From assembly GCA_934047225.1 (NCBI GenBank), contig OW203988.1, positions 10,884,229 through 10,948,228 of the forward strand: a stretch of DNA of 64,000 nucleotides, given 5' to 3'. The first letter of the stretch is position 1; each line of letters begins with the position of its first letter. Below the pieces are notes generated by a model, which was not told where the DNA came from, did no database searches, and saw only the letters and a list, made by a program, of their open reading frames with translations. The DNA is from Ypsolopha sequella (taxonomy: Eukaryota; Arthropoda; Insecta; Lepidoptera; Ypsolophidae). This document shows positions 9,092 to 20,584 of the stretch, in pieces. A program made the translations under genes and the position numbers.

Positions 9092-12000
9092 ATGGGTAGT
9101 CATCGCCGTACAAGTGGACCAAGCCTAACTTGCGTTCCGAAGAACGCAGACAGACTGCAATTTTTCAACGGAATCCGTCCCTCTTGCGGACAGGGTTGCC
9201 ACCTTTTGGAAAATAAAAATCGGGACCTTATGGTCCAGGACAGGGTTACCGAGAAAACAAAACGTTTCCTGTTTTATATATCTATTTATTTTTCCATACT
9301 ATTTCTTATATATTCAACAATTCCTCGTCATTTATATATTTATTACCGCGCAAGAAAAGCCCATGTTAAGTGAAACTTGTAATTCGGCTTTCATTAAGTC
9401 CACAGAACACCGATTTCTCACATTGGACCATTTAAGCGTCATGTGAGAAAATACGCGCTCAACATAGGCATTTGAAGGCGGTATGCTCAAAGCGCGAGAC
9501 ACCACGCAAAATAAAGCATTTAGCTTACGGTCCTTTGAACTTTTAAATATTTGTACTCATTTTTGATCAACACTTTGTGTTATTAAAAATCGGGACAAAA
9601 TTGGTATGTTGTCGGGACGCGGGACAATACCATCGAAATCGGGACTGTCTCGCCAGAATTAAGACAGGTGGCAACTCTGTGCGGACCGTTGCATCATGCA
9701 ACTTGCATTCACCAACAACAACTACAACAAGTATCCTCTTTAATTTACCAAAACGAAATTTCAGTTATAATTTCAAGATGCAAAAACAGCGGTATCGAAC
9801 TACAGCAACTGCCTTCTGCAGCGACTATTTTACAAAATGACGAGAGGGCCACTGTTGTTTTATTGGGAACAGTGCATTTCAGTAAAAAATCTGTTGAGGA
9901 TGTGTCCACGGTAATATCATTTAGTTTTTAAAGTTACTGTACTTATTACTTTTTTTTTCTGTAGTGAGATATTAGATATTTTGAGCCGGTCAGCTGCAAA
10001 GAGATAAATGATAGGCCTGTTTCATAAAAATAATTTATGTAATTTATTTTACATGGCTATTTAGGGTTCCGTATCTAAAGGTTAAAAAAGGAACCATTAT
10101 GTTGAGACTCCGTTATCCTGTCCGTCCTACCAGCCTTATAACTTTTTAACCACTGGCGAAAAATGGTATTAATTTGCTCACATAATTTCGCTTAGTAAAA
10201 TTTTTAAAAAATTCTAATTTCTCAATACATTGTCACAAAAGTAGGCAAAAAAAATGCTCTTAAACATCCAATATCGGTAAGTATCAAATTGATTGTAAAT
10301 AGTAGATTGTTTTACAAGGTGCTTATGGTTCGAGGGTGTAATTGATCACTTACACCCGAGTGCAATACTCTACTTTACAATACTACGTTGCAATACTCTA
10401 CCAATGCAAGGAAATAAAAAACAACTAAAAAAAGTACACTTTCCGACAAAGATTTTACTTTCTTTTCAGTACGCCACTTGATAAAATCGTCAAAGGTTCT
10501 CAAATATATCTCCAATTTTTTTTCTTCTTTTTGAGGTTCCGTAGTACCTAAAAGATACAAAAGGAACCTTTAAGGTGAGACTCCGTTGTCCGTCCGTCTG
10601 TCCGTATGTCACAGCCTCATAACTTTAGCACCGTTACAGATAAAGACATGAAATTTGACACAAAAATAGAATTAATTTTCCCACATATAACGGTTGTAAA
10701 AAAAATGTGAAAAATTTGAAATTGTTCAAAATATTTCCAAAACAAAAGTGATAAAAAAATACATTATCCTAAAAATACAATATCAAATTGTAGATATTAA
10801 AAAGATAATTGTAAAAATATATACTTTTACTATATTTACTGGCACTGGTTTCGAGAATTCTTTAAAAAACCACAAAAATATGTCTGGGCTCTTATCTCCG
10901 AAACTGTCAGTTGTAGATCGTAACTGGCCAATTATAGGAAAACTATAGCGATTAAAAACAATTGAACATAAATGAAAAATATAAAAAAGATGTGAAATAA
11001 AGTAAAAAAATATTTTATAAAAATAAAATATGGGTATCAAATTGTAGGTATTGAAAAGCTGATTGTAAAAATATATAGTTTGGCTATATTTAATTGCATC
11101 TATTTGGAGACATCCTTGAAAAACCACAAAAATATGTATGTCCCCCCCCCACCCCCTTATCTCCGAAACTGATAGACCAAAAAATATGAAAAAAATTTTG
11201 GTTGTAGATCATAACTAGCCAATTATAGGAAAACTATAGCGTTAAAAAAAACAATTGAGCACAAATGAAAAATATAAAAGAAGTAAAAAATAAAAAAAAT
11301 ATTTTATAAAAATACAATATGTGTACCAAATTGTAGGTATTGAAAAGCTGATTGTAAAAATATACAGTTTAGCTATACTTAATTATGTACATCTATTTTG
11401 AAAAATCCTTGAAAAACCATAAAAAATTGTATGTCTCTCCCCCCTTATCTCAAAAACTGGTGGACCGAAAAATATGAAAAAAAAATCATTGTAATATGTG
11501 GTTAGGTAAAGATTACAGGAAAAATAAAGCGGTTGAGAAATTCACGAAAAAATTGACAAAATTAAATTTAGCATCCACAATACGGAACTCTAGGTACGCG
11601 AGTCTGACTCGCACTGGCCGGTTTTTTTTTTGCATGCGATTTTCTTGCTGGCCAGTGCGATCGTTTTAAAAAGAAAACCAATTTATTGTGTCCCTTTTAA
11701 GCGTCTTGCTGGGGTCTTCCCTCAAATATGAGGTCTTGTCCCAAAAAACAAAGAAAGGAGCTTCGTGCGATTTTCAAATTTACTTACCTCCCTAGGGTTG
11801 TAAATCGCATTTACCTCCCGCATATCGAGTTAAATACAACTTGTTTTCAGAGTGATGAAAAATATAATATTTTGCTATAATCCACAAGTTTTCATTTCGT
11901 GTTAGGCCGATAGGTAATTAAGTACTGAAAAAGTCTAGGTTTTTATGCACGGCCTACTGTCGGTAACTGTCATTTCATACACATGCGTAAAGTTGACGTT

Positions 12001-15000
12001 TTCGCTGCATTCCCAATCCAATAGCCTTAGAGCATTAACATCTAAGCCAATAGCGGAACAATAATACTAGCAAAGGTACGAGAGCCATAACATTGTGCCC
12101 ACAAGGCTTTTGTTTAAAGTCCACGATTTAATCAAATAAATTCTTAACAAAAAAATAGTAATCGACTTCAAATGTAACAGCAGTCATTCACCAAAAAGTT
12201 AAAAATAACTCTATAATGACCGATGGTACCGAAACAACAATTTTGCCAACTTTTTTCTTCCTAAAACATTTATCTAGAAGTCGAAGTTTTTTGAAGTCGG
12301 TTAAAAAATCATTTAAGTATGAAAACATTTAAATGTTTTGAAAGGGTAAAATATAAGAGCCCTAGCTTATTACGTACTTTCATTTTAGTTCGTAAAATTA
12401 GTGGGTTATACTTTGAAAAACCGCAAAACAATTATTTCCTCCCTTTGTCTCCGAAACTGGTGGTGAAACTTATTTGGTTCAATCGATTTTTTAATTTGGT
12501 CAACATAAACACTTCTGGGCAATATTTTAAATACCTATTTCTGATTGTACTCAAAACTGACCAAACACGAATCTGACTCGGACTTGACAGTTTTTTTCAT
12601 TTTTATTCAGATAGTACAAATTATGAAACCGAATGCGATACTAGTGGAACTATGCAAACAAAGAGTGTCTTTGCTGGCTCTCGATGATAAAAAGTTTCTA
12701 GAGGAAGCCCAGAACTTTGATATAAACAAGTTTCAGTAAGTATACTTTGCGCTCTAATTTTTTCAAGCACGAATTTAATATTTTACATGCAGAAAAATCT
12801 GAAACTTGAATCTTGAACAAGGGCGGATCCAGTAAAAAAGGGACATTTTTAGGCTTGTAATAACATACCTATACTGTGGAAAAAGTGCACTCAAATGGAA
12901 TCGAAAAGTCGAGTCAAATATAGGAATTCCTGGGCGTTTTGGGGCATGGCCCCCATGGCCCCCCCCCCCCCCCTGTATCCGCCAATGATCTTTTTTTTAT
13001 TTTTTTAAATCTTATTTTATAAGCCATACATCTTAAGATTAATTCGGCTATTATATTATGAAACTTGAGAAATCGAGGGTTGACCCCGGTTGACCGTAAT
13101 AACTTGGCAATTAAGATTTCACAGCTTTAGTTCATACAAACGGAATATCAAAATCATTTGTAAATTATACTTACATATTTTTAAAGGTAAAGTGTATTTG
13201 TTCCGATTGGATTATGGGATTACAGAATATTTAGGTTCCCAAATTTCTATTCTATATGAACACTGATTTAAAGACGAAATACAAAGAATTTTTAATTTCC
13301 ATGGAAAACTTTTTTTTAAATTTCATGTTTAAATCAGTTTTTTTTTTTAATATACTTGCAAACCTAGATATCCTGTAATCCAATCGAAATAAATACATAC
13401 TTACATCATTACAAATGATTTTGGTAGGCATTCCGGTTGTATGAACCATGCATCCTTCGCTGGACTCCCTTGAACTTGGCACACATTTAGATCTCAATGG
13501 ATCTCAACTATTTTTTCGGCGAATCTGACAATCCTGCTCTTCTTTTGTACCGAACTCTGCACCTTTTTCACATTAACATTTTTTGCAATTTTTTTTGTCC
13601 GATTGTATGCTTAGCGAACACGAAAATTGATATTCGTGGGCCCTAAGTCCAACTCCATCAAAAATTGGGGTCATCTAAAAATATATACAAGGTAACTTTT
13701 TGATCATCGTCCAAATTCATACTGGAGGCTTGATAAGTGATCAGTATCTTAGATCAGTAACAATTTTTGTGAAGTTCGTTCGTAAAATGAAATTTCGGGT
13801 TCCCATAGAAATTAATTCCAGTCCCGAGTGAATCACTATGGGGAGTCGAAATTTCAATTTACGAATTTCACAAAAATTGTTATTGATCCATGATACTGAT
13901 CACTTACCAAGCCACCAGTATGAATTCGGACGATGATCAAAAAGTCACCTTGTATATATTTATATATATGCTTAGCATAGCAATCATAACCGTATTCTTA
14001 CCAGGCAAGCTGTTAAAAATCAAAAAACTGTGGTCTCAGGAGTGTTACATGCTATGCTTCTGAAAACATACTCGGATATAGCAAAGGAACTAGGCGTAGC
14101 ACCGGGTGGAGAATTCAGAAAAGCTTATCATGAAGTAAGAGGTTGTATTTTATCTAGATATCAATAAGAAACAGATTTGAACTGATTTACAAAACATATA
14201 ATTTCAGATGAAGAAAATCCCAGGCTGCAAACTGTTCCTTGGTGACCGTCCTATCCAAATAACTATAGCAAGAGCTTTCCAATCCCTTAGTGCGTACGAG
14301 CTTGGCCAAGTAATCTATCAACTATCAAAGACAAGCCCTAAACCTATTACGTAAGTTTTTGTTCTTGTCTTCAAGCCTCAAGGTGCGCTTTGCTAGCAAG
14401 TCACATGGTTTTATTAAGGCGATTACCATCGCCAAATTAGCAGCTCGATATTTGTCACTACGAATATCAACGGAAACGACATTGAAATAACGTTTATACC
14501 AGCGCGCAATGCATAGTAGCTGTTACGACGCTCGCTGCGTCCTTGATAGGGCGAAATAGGAGAAAATTATACTTTTCACATGGACGTGATTGTTCGATTG
14601 AATAATCATATGTTATGTGTATAGCTATGAAGTTTATCTATTTATCAAAGCATAAATGAATTCAATGAGCCAAGCCACTTAGGAGCAGTAGGAAATTTAA
14701 GCCAAAAAACACCGTTCAGTTAAAAAAAAATCATGTAGAAGTTTTGGTGGTATGAAAAAGAAAAATGTTGCATATGTTGTCTAAGAGTTCATTATTCATA
14801 ATACATTTTTTCATTATTTTTGGTTTGGCCATTAACAAGGAGTAGGCTTTAGAAAGTACCCATTTGGCAATAGTAAGGCCCTTAAGAGTTAGTGATTGGT
14901 CAATGTACGAAGATAACATTTATTGATAAACAAAGGCATACAGAGGAAAAAAGCAAAGGTCAACACGTGGCAAGAAATGCAAAGCAAAATGAGGACGAAA

Positions 15001-18000
15001 TAATATTGACATAGTATGATATTAAAAAAAAGTCTTGTAAAGTTTTACACAACGGGTTCCGTAAACACAGATGTAAACTTTTTGAAAATACGCTTTATGA
15101 GGTCCTGAGGTCCCACACAAATACCAAATAATAAAATATATGTATTCGGCTTTTCTTTATAAATGTTGATGTTGATAGATATAAAACAGTATTAATTTAT
15201 AATATAAATAAACACTTACATAAAAGCAAGAAATATATTTCGAACCTTGGTGGGCTCTGCATCAGTTGTATCGACAGTAAAAAACCTATTGCAACATTTT
15301 CTATCGTCATGTATACAACGTGTAACAGAAAGGTGATACCATATTTAAAGAGCTTATTCAGTCAATGGTATAGAACTACTTTTACTATGGAACAAACACT
15401 GTATCTCGAAAAAAAAAAAAATTAACTTTTTCATAGAAAAATGCAATGCCGTTCGGCCGAAATGTATGGAAGGGCAGATTTCTTTTTTGAGATTTCAGGG
15501 TTGGCTTCGTAGTAAAAGTTGTTCTATACCATTGACTGAATAAGCTCTTCAAATATGGTTACACCTTTCTGTTACACGTTGTATAATATGGATTTGATTG
15601 ATTGAATGATTGATGGTTCTTGGTGGAATCTGGGGGCACGGCCACCTAGTCGTGCGCAAACCGCCTTTTCTGGAACGATTAAAACGATGAAAATATCGCT
15701 CTCTAATAAGCTCCGCGTACTTATGAGGACCCTAGAAATTGAAGTTCCTTTATAACATAGATATATTTGAAGATATCTGACACTCACTCACTTATGGATC
15801 ATCAAAATAAAACCAGTACTTCCCATATACAATATACACCTAGAGAACTGAAATTTGGTACCTACTCGTACATACAGGGATAGGTTTTACTATCCACACA
15901 AACGGAAAACTTTTAAAATGAGGATCAGCCCCCGGTTGATCCCTCTTCATTTGTATGATTTTACTTCCATTTGTAGACGTAATAACTTTAAGTCAAAGAC
16001 AAGACAAAGACAAATACCCTTTATTGTGTACACCAAAATAAATAAATCAGGTAAAAGAACAAACTTATAAAAGAAGGTAATAATTGGCGGCCTTACCACT
16101 TATAGCGATTTCTTCCGGACAACCTTTGGGTGGAAATTAATTGTTGAAAAAAAAAGGTGGTGCACAATAGTAGTTTATGCTACAAGGGCGAAAAGGAATA
16201 AATCACGAGGACGATTTAAAACACGAGCGTAGCGAGTGTTTTAAACGTAACCGAGTAATTTATTGCTCTTACGCTCGTATATCATGCTACGTTTTTCAAT
16301 GCATAGTGTGAGGAAATAAAACAAATATAATCTTGTGAACTTTAAATTATGATTGGCTCAAAAGGACTGTATCCAGAGTCGTTAAACAGTGGAAAAAAAA
16401 AGTATAACATTTATAGTACACAGGAAAGCTTGCAGGTTAGCCAACTTCTGGTAAATTAATAAAAAAAAAAGCCCTAGGGCAAAATAATCGACTTTTTGTT
16501 CGGTTTTGATGCATAAAAAGTGGGCCTTTACGAGCACTTGCATTGAAAAATAAATAATAATAACTAAATGGAAATATTATAGAATTAAATGAGACTTGAG
16601 GATAATATATGATTTATATAAAAACGGCTCACCTCAATACATGTTATGATCGGGAAAGCCGACCAGTTTCAGCAGATTAAATCTGCTGTCTAAATCAAGG
16701 CAATCTTAATCTGCTGAAACTGGTCGGCTTTCCCGATAATAACATGTATTGAGGTGAGCCGTTTTTATATAAATCATAAATGGAAATACCTAAAATAAAT
16801 ACATAAGTATTACATTGTACATACAAATACTTAGAATACGATAAATATAACAAAAATAAATTTACAACGTGTAACAGAAAGGTGTAACCATATTTGAAGA
16901 GCTTATTCAGTCAAAGAGCTTATTCAGTATGGAACAAAACTCGAAAAAAAAAATTACTGTTTCATAGAAAAATGCAATGCCGCTCGGCCGAAATGTTTGG
17001 AAGGGCAGATTTTTTTTTGAGATTTCGGGGTTGGCTACATAGTAAAAGTTGTTCTATCTATACCATTAACTGAACAAGCTCTTCAAATATGGTTACACCT
17101 TTCTGTTACACGTTGTATAATACGTAAACCAAAAGTAAATAAATACTTATTAGTAGCAGAAGTAGGGATTTAAGCCTGTACCTGAGCCTAGAGCATGACC
17201 AACTCCAGTCTATCTAGGATTCGTTTGAAGAAATTCGGACTCTTCTTGTATTGAAAAAAATATATTTGGTTTATTAATCTTTTTTCTAGGGATGTTACGT
17301 ATAAACAATGTACTAAGATTTATACTTTTGTCAAAAAAAATGTTTTGCACCCTCTCTTTTTTTGGTTATCAAACGTTCGCTTCAAGAACGCGGTTAAGAG
17401 ATCAACTTGATTTTTTTTTCATAAAATAGGTAATAGAAATATGAAGGTATATCACCTAAATTCAATATTTTTTTCCCTACAAAATTTTTCAGTATTAGCT
17501 AAAAACACACCAATTTGTTGTTTCGCTGCGTGATCACTAGTATTACGCGTTCAAGAAAAAGAGGCCAAAGAGCCAACATATAATCGCCTCTATGACAAGC
17601 AAATAAAGTCTTTGCCGTAGGACTTATTGTGCTGGACGGGTAATAAAAAAAGTTGCTAGGGTATGCCATCTTCTTAACAAACATTTAACAAAGAAAAAGA
17701 TCCTGAAGTAATCTTTTAAAGACAGGCAACGAAGGAGCAAGCTTAATAGCGATAAGCAAGTTATTCCACAATATGACAGCTAAATAATTATCATAAGCAA
17801 GTTATTCCACAATATGACAGCTAAATAATTATCATAAAAATTTTTAGTGTGAGATGGAGTTGCTAAAAGCAAATTTTCGGAGGACCGTAGAGTACGATCA
17901 TGAGTAGAGTGCAGAAATTTAAAGCAATCTTTAATATATGATGGAGTTGAAGGATTGAAAAGTACAGAATAAAGAAGAGAGAGAATGTGGGTGTCACGCC

Positions 18001-20346
18001 GAAGGCGAATTGGGAGCCACTGAAGTTGTGACCTAAAATCAGAAATATGGTAAAATTTACGAAGACCGAAAATAAACCTTATGGCGAAGTTTTGGAGGCG
18101 TTCAAGCTTATTCAGCTGTTCCGAAGTTAAATCTAGATAACAAACGTCCGCATAATCAAGGATGGGCAAAAGAAGGGATGTAGCAAGCGCAATTTTAGTG
18201 GCTGTTGAGAGGAGATTTCTGAGTCTTCTCAAGGATCTTGCAGAGGCAAACATCTTCCGGCCAACTTGTTCCATTTGGGATTTCCAAGATAAGCAACTAT
18301 CGATGCATATACCTAGATTCTTCACCGTACCTACTGCTGAATGGAATTTGTATCCCATCAAACATTATTGGAGGCAAAAGTTGCCAGTCGACTCGAAATA
18401 TAAAGTACGGGCTACCTACTATTATAACCTGTGTAAGATTCCAATTCATTCCAATTTCCAATACACGAGCAAGAAGGTATATACTAGAGATAAAACCACA
18501 AAATTGGAAACTTTCTAGTGAAAAATTCTGTTTTTCCACTACGTACGTCACATGTTCCGATACAAAAAATATGCCCCCACATATGGAGCCAACAAATTAT
18601 TAATTTCAACATTTAAGCAACTTTAAAATAGTAAACAGGGGTAAATCACCACAGTTTCCTTTCAAAATATTGCTTTACGCAATATCTTGCTTTTATGTAA
18701 GTATTTATGTGTTTATATTAATATACCTATATTGTTATATCTAACTTATCAACATTTACAAATACTAAATGAAATAATAAAACATTTCTAAAATGTGACG
18801 TTGTCAAAGCTTTTCCGTATTTTTCTCTATGTCCTAGATTGTCTTTTAGCACAATCCCTAACCATTTTTTAATTATGTCGATAGAGAGACAGAAGGTTTG
18901 CTATAAGATATGTAATTTATTAAGTTTAATTATTTTCTGTTGTGTAATAATAATTGTAATGACTAATGACTGTAAGTAATGTATTATAAAGACGCCAACT
19001 TGACCTGAAACTGTTGTGTAGTTCAGGGGGTCTACCGCGTAATTCTCATTTGTATCAACTTCAAGCAAATGCATGCGAAATTCAACGCGTGCAAAAGAGA
19101 TGGCATGTTAGGCGGGCATCGTCGCACGTACGACAAATTTCAATCTCAAGTTGATGTTGATGAAAATGAGAATTACGCGGTAGACCCACTGGTGGCACTT
19201 TGCCTCAATCCCCTTTCGCCCCAACCTACTCTACACCCTATTCATCACGCATGCATCAGAGCACAATTCTATATTTTGCAGTAAAGAGCAGCTCGAAATG
19301 TACAAGGACAAAGATTTCGTTCAGGCGCAACTTGAAGAGATGACAAGGGATGCGCCCGCCTTCAAGAAGATATTCCACGTGTTCGTCGATGAACGTGATA
19401 TGTGTCTCGCGTATTCGTTACAAGAATGTGTCCGTGACGGTATGTCTTATGTATTACAGGCTACCTATTAGAAGTTCTTATATATTAATCCGCGCCAAAG
19501 CTGCTAAATTCTTTTACAAGTAGAGAGCTTGAACTGCTAACGGTCTGTACTCAGAACAATAGCATATAACAACAGCATATAATACAAAGATTAAAGCATT
19601 GTTGTAATGTTGACATTTAATGTCAGGTGCTTTTTTTATTGCCAAGTTATTTAGACTTCCAAGTTGACTTATTCGTTTTTTTTTGACAGTTAAAGATGCT
19701 CGTGTCTTAGGTGTTGTTGGAATGGGCCATGTTGATGGTATTAAGAAATATTACGGGAAAATGGAGATTTCAGATATTTTGCCTCTACTTTTGTAAGTTG
19801 ATTTAAACAATATATTATTTTTACATGTAACGTGTAATTCGAACTACTTGCTCTACTGATTCATTATATTTAAGAGTTTTCAATGCAAGATTCTAAGAAT
19901 AAGAGAAAAGATACCTATTGCTGGACTATCACAATAACACCATGAACTAACCAATAATCCCCTCTATCAAAAGCTAATAAAGTCTTTGCTATTGGCCTAA
20001 TTGTGATGGTCATTTGTGCATACAAATAAATGGTCATTAGAGCATGTGATGTACACTTGGACCACTTGGACGAATAATTCGTCCAAGGATGTACAGGTCC
20101 CGGCAATAAATAATACACATCGTATCGTAGCGTCATCTCTGTCGCACGAATCACTAACAGTCCGGTAATAGAGACGACGCTCTACGAAGCCGAAGATAGC
20201 CGATGTGCATTATTTTCTGCCGGGTACTGTAATGTACTGTTTGATGAAAACCACGCCACTGATGTATCTTGTACACTACAATATATATAACCAATCTAAA
20301 CCAGTTATTAAAGAATTTGTTCTTTATTTATGTTTTCAGTGAATAA
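9092..20346 (+). CDS. Trabd: TraB-domain protein (TRABD/TraB/PrgY family), seven exons, first exon split by a transposon
   Basis: Exons: 9092-9190 plus 9686-9910 (interrupted exon 1), 12611-12735, 14005-14134, 14208-14350, 19282-19439, 19690-19792 and 20340-20346. All joins use GT/AG and keep frame, giving about 329 residues; human TRABD has about 376. Visible family marks are the first GxxH motif (GTVHFSKKS, about 94), NAILVELCKQRVSLL, GVAPGGEFRKAYHE, CKLFLGDRPIQIT, a VDERDMCLAYSLQE block, and the second GxxH motif (GVVGMGHVDGI, about 304). In the related TIKI proteins the GxxH motifs belong to a metalloprotease-like active site. The usual C-terminal proline-serine segment and membrane tail are not seen. 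Exon 1 starts at a true ATG (9092) but is broken by the hAT-like insertion at 9191-9679, so this haplotype may not make the full N-terminus. Introns hold many repeats; intron 3 is only 73 bp. Confidence 0.85.
9191..9679. mobile_element. hAT-like non-autonomous element inside TraB exon 1
   Basis: The ends are cagggttgccacc and its near reverse complement ggtggcaactctg. It is flanked by TGCGGA on both sides (9185-9190 and 9680-9685). The TIR start and internal cgggac repeats fit hAT-type MITEs, although the visible duplication is 6 bp rather than 8. Element plus one duplication is 495 nt, a multiple of three. The host frame is open up to 9190 and again from 9686 in the same phase, while the element itself carries stops. 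Confidence 0.75.
10061..10300 (+). repeat. GGTTCCG-family repeat, copy A2 (head only)
   Basis: It starts with ttagggttccgtatc, then gagactccgttatcctgtcc and the 'cataactttttaacc' block. Similarity fades by about 10300. It lies in TraB intron 1. Confidence 0.6.
10531..11630 (+). repeat. GGTTCCG-family repeat, copy A3, about 1.1 kb, full length
   Basis: It starts at ggttccgtagtacctaaaag with gtccgtccgtctgtccgt and ends with cgcgagtctgactcgcactg-gccgg plus a T run. The inside has three diverged modules of about 270-300 bp (starting near 10780, 11030 and 11325). Each module carries 'tatcaaattgtag', 'ctgattgtaaaaatata', a 'cttatctc' block and 'ggaaaactatagcg'-like words. It lies in TraB intron 1, has no coding signal, and ends are imperfectly complementary (ggttccg / cggaact). 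Confidence 0.8.
11631..12149. other. No gene recognised (TraB intron 1)
   Basis: Intronic AT-rich sequence with no supported ORF or named repeat. Confidence 0.4.
12150..12306. mobile_element. MITE family 2, shortened copy
   Basis: It shares 'atagtaatcgacttcaaatg', 'aatgaccgatggtaccgaaa' and 'ctagaagtcg' with the full foldback at 24618-24950. It ends with a short remnant of the second arm (tgaagtcggtta), so most of that arm is deleted. Confidence 0.65.
12390..12600 (+). repeat. Diverged GGTTCCG-family tail
   Basis: It carries 'tctccgaaactggtgg' and ends 'cgaatctgactcggacttgaca' plus a T run, like the 3' ends of copies A3 and A4. It abuts the acceptor of TraB exon 2 (the T run may form part of its pyrimidine tract). 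Confidence 0.45.
12830..12983. mobile_element. hAT-type MITE with gggcggatccag ends and a poly-C run
   Basis: Left gggcggatccag is mirrored by ctgtatccgcc on the right. The element is about 154 bp and holds a run of about 15 C (12960-12973) next to 'ggcccccatggcc'. It lies in TraB intron 2. Confidence 0.6.
13149..13425. mobile_element. Foldback element in TraB intron 2
   Basis: The left arm (aaaatcatttgtaaatt, ttccgattggattatggga, ttacag) is mirrored on the right (cctgtaatccaatcgaaata, cattacaaatgatttt). Arms are imperfect and the middle is very AT-rich. Confidence 0.65.
13681..13960. mobile_element. Foldback MITE with acaaggt-ac ends
   Basis: The ends tatatacaaggtaacttttt and aaaagtcaccttgtatata enclose arms of about 100 bp (gatcatcgtcc, catactgg, tgatcagtat, caatttttgtgaa). 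It lies 45 bp upstream of TraB exon 3. A one-arm fragment of the same family is at about 35155-35215. Confidence 0.8.
14731..14905 (-). repeat. Dispersed repeat, copy 1 (pair at 36167-36320)
   Basis: It shares 'agaagttttggtggtat', 'atgttgcata' and 'agtaggctttagaaagt' with 36167-36320. On the minus strand the two copies translate to similar short peptides (both with LSKAY and KKM/KKC words). It may be a decayed transposon coding piece, or plain nucleotide similarity. Confidence 0.5.
14906..15312. other. No gene recognised (TraB intron 4)
   Basis: AT-rich intronic DNA between repeats, without an ORF or RNA signal. Confidence 0.35.
15313..15584. mobile_element. MITE family 3, copy 1 (TIR tacaacgtgtaacagaaagg)
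   Basis: The ends acaacgtgtaacagaaaggt and its reverse complement flank about 270 bp. Subterminal arms agagcttattcagtcaatgg and ccattgactgaataagctct pair. The middle has a long A run and 'cgttcggccgaaatgtatgg'. Copies 2 and 3 are at 16862 and 38449. Confidence 0.9.
15585..16167. other. No gene recognised; possible retroelement tail at 15985-16075
   Basis: Positions 15985-16075 read on the minus strand as acaataaagggtatttgtc after a low-complexity gacaaagacaa run. This resembles the 3' tail of a LINE on the minus strand. Nothing else in the segment can be named. Confidence 0.3.
16168..16550. repeat. Dispersed repeat 'aaaacacgagcgtagcgagtg', copy 1
   Basis: About 380 bp are shared with 30890-31323: gtagtttatgctacaagggc, gaggacgatttaaaacacg, agcgtagcgagtg, accgagtaatttattgctct, ccctagggcaaaataatcga and gtgggcctttacgagcactt. 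No coding potential. Confidence 0.8.
16609..16778. mobile_element. Near-perfect hairpin MITE, 170 bp
   Basis: The arms run from atgatttatataaaaacggc through gctcacctcaatacatgtta and gaaagccgaccagtttcagc to a short loop, then mirror back. Only a few mismatches are seen in about 75 bp. It lies in TraB intron 4. Confidence 0.9.
16862..17117. mobile_element. MITE family 3, copy 2
   Basis: It has the same TIR (acaacgtgtaacagaaaggt) and inner words (cgctcggccgaaatgtttgg, agtaaaagttgttctat) as copy 1. A short duplicated stretch (agagcttattcagt) sits at 16900-16928. Confidence 0.9.
17118..17758. other. No gene recognised (TraB intron 4)
   Basis: AT-rich intronic DNA with short unsupported ORFs only. 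It grades into the LINE 3' region at about 17700. Confidence 0.35.
17759..17835. repeat. Tandem duplication, 38 bp x 2
   Basis: The unit aagttattccacaatatgac plus agctaaataattatcata occurs twice back to back at the 3' end of the LINE fragment. It is a recent slippage or repair duplication. Confidence 0.85.
17760..18560 (-). pseudogene. Non-LTR retrotransposon fragment (reverse transcriptase C-terminal region)
   Basis: On the minus strand, 18361-17780 reads as the region after the RT palm of a Jockey/CR1/R1-like LINE: VKNLGICIDSCLSWKSQ, then a Leu/Arg-rich helix, LLLPILDYADVCY, LNKLERLQNFAIRFIFG and LQWLPIRLRRD. The frame upstream (18551-18297) has LLPPIMFDGIQIPFSS, the strand just before VKNLG, so a frameshift near 18310 breaks the gene. 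The palm domain and endonuclease are missing. It lies antisense in TraB intron 4 and is dead as a coding unit. Confidence 0.82.
18561..19027. other. No gene recognised (TraB intron 4)
   Basis: AT-rich intronic sequence without a named repeat. Confidence 0.35.
19028..19187. mobile_element. MITE family 1, copy 2
   Basis: The ends gggtctaccgcgtaattctc and gagaattacgcggtagaccc are perfect inverted repeats. The core matches copy 1 at 3857. It lies about 95 bp upstream of TraB exon 5. Confidence 0.9.
19794..20091. other. TraB intron 6, first part; no other gene
   Basis: AT-rich intronic sequence. A perfect short palindrome (ttggacgaataattcgtcca) lies at about 20066-20087. Confidence 0.4.
20092..20230. 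mobile_element. Small foldback MITE in TraB intron 6
   Basis: Left tacaggtcccggcaataaat plus atacacatcg is mirrored by cgatgtgcattattttctgc plus cgggtactgta. The inner words tctctgtcgcacg and ctctacgaagccgaaga link it to the element at 7961. Confidence 0.75.
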
Positions 20347-20584
20347 ACAGATTCAAGTAATAGTTAATTCTTACTTTGGAAGGCCAGTTAAATAACAATA
20401 ATACTTCTGGCATGCAGGTAGTAAAATTCTGCTGTTGATGGCCATAGATGAGCTGTGGTGGCAAACAGTGGTCGGTAACAGTTCGGGTCAGTACAGACCC
20501 AGCTAGCAAGGTAGTCGTAGAAAAGTAAATTTTCCACGTTTAGGATTGTTTAAAATGAAAGTTATACTGGTGTTTTATACAGCA
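20347..20584. other. Downstream of TraB; no gene recognised
   Basis: This may contain the TraB 3' UTR. AATAAA overlaps the stop region at about 20342, but no poly(A) signal lies at a normal distance after it. Confidence 0.3.

Noticed and set aside
9668..9931. GTG start for the TraB gene at 9668
   Set aside because: It lies inside the right end of the hAT-like element and is not an ATG. The true frame is better explained by the interrupted exon starting at 9092.
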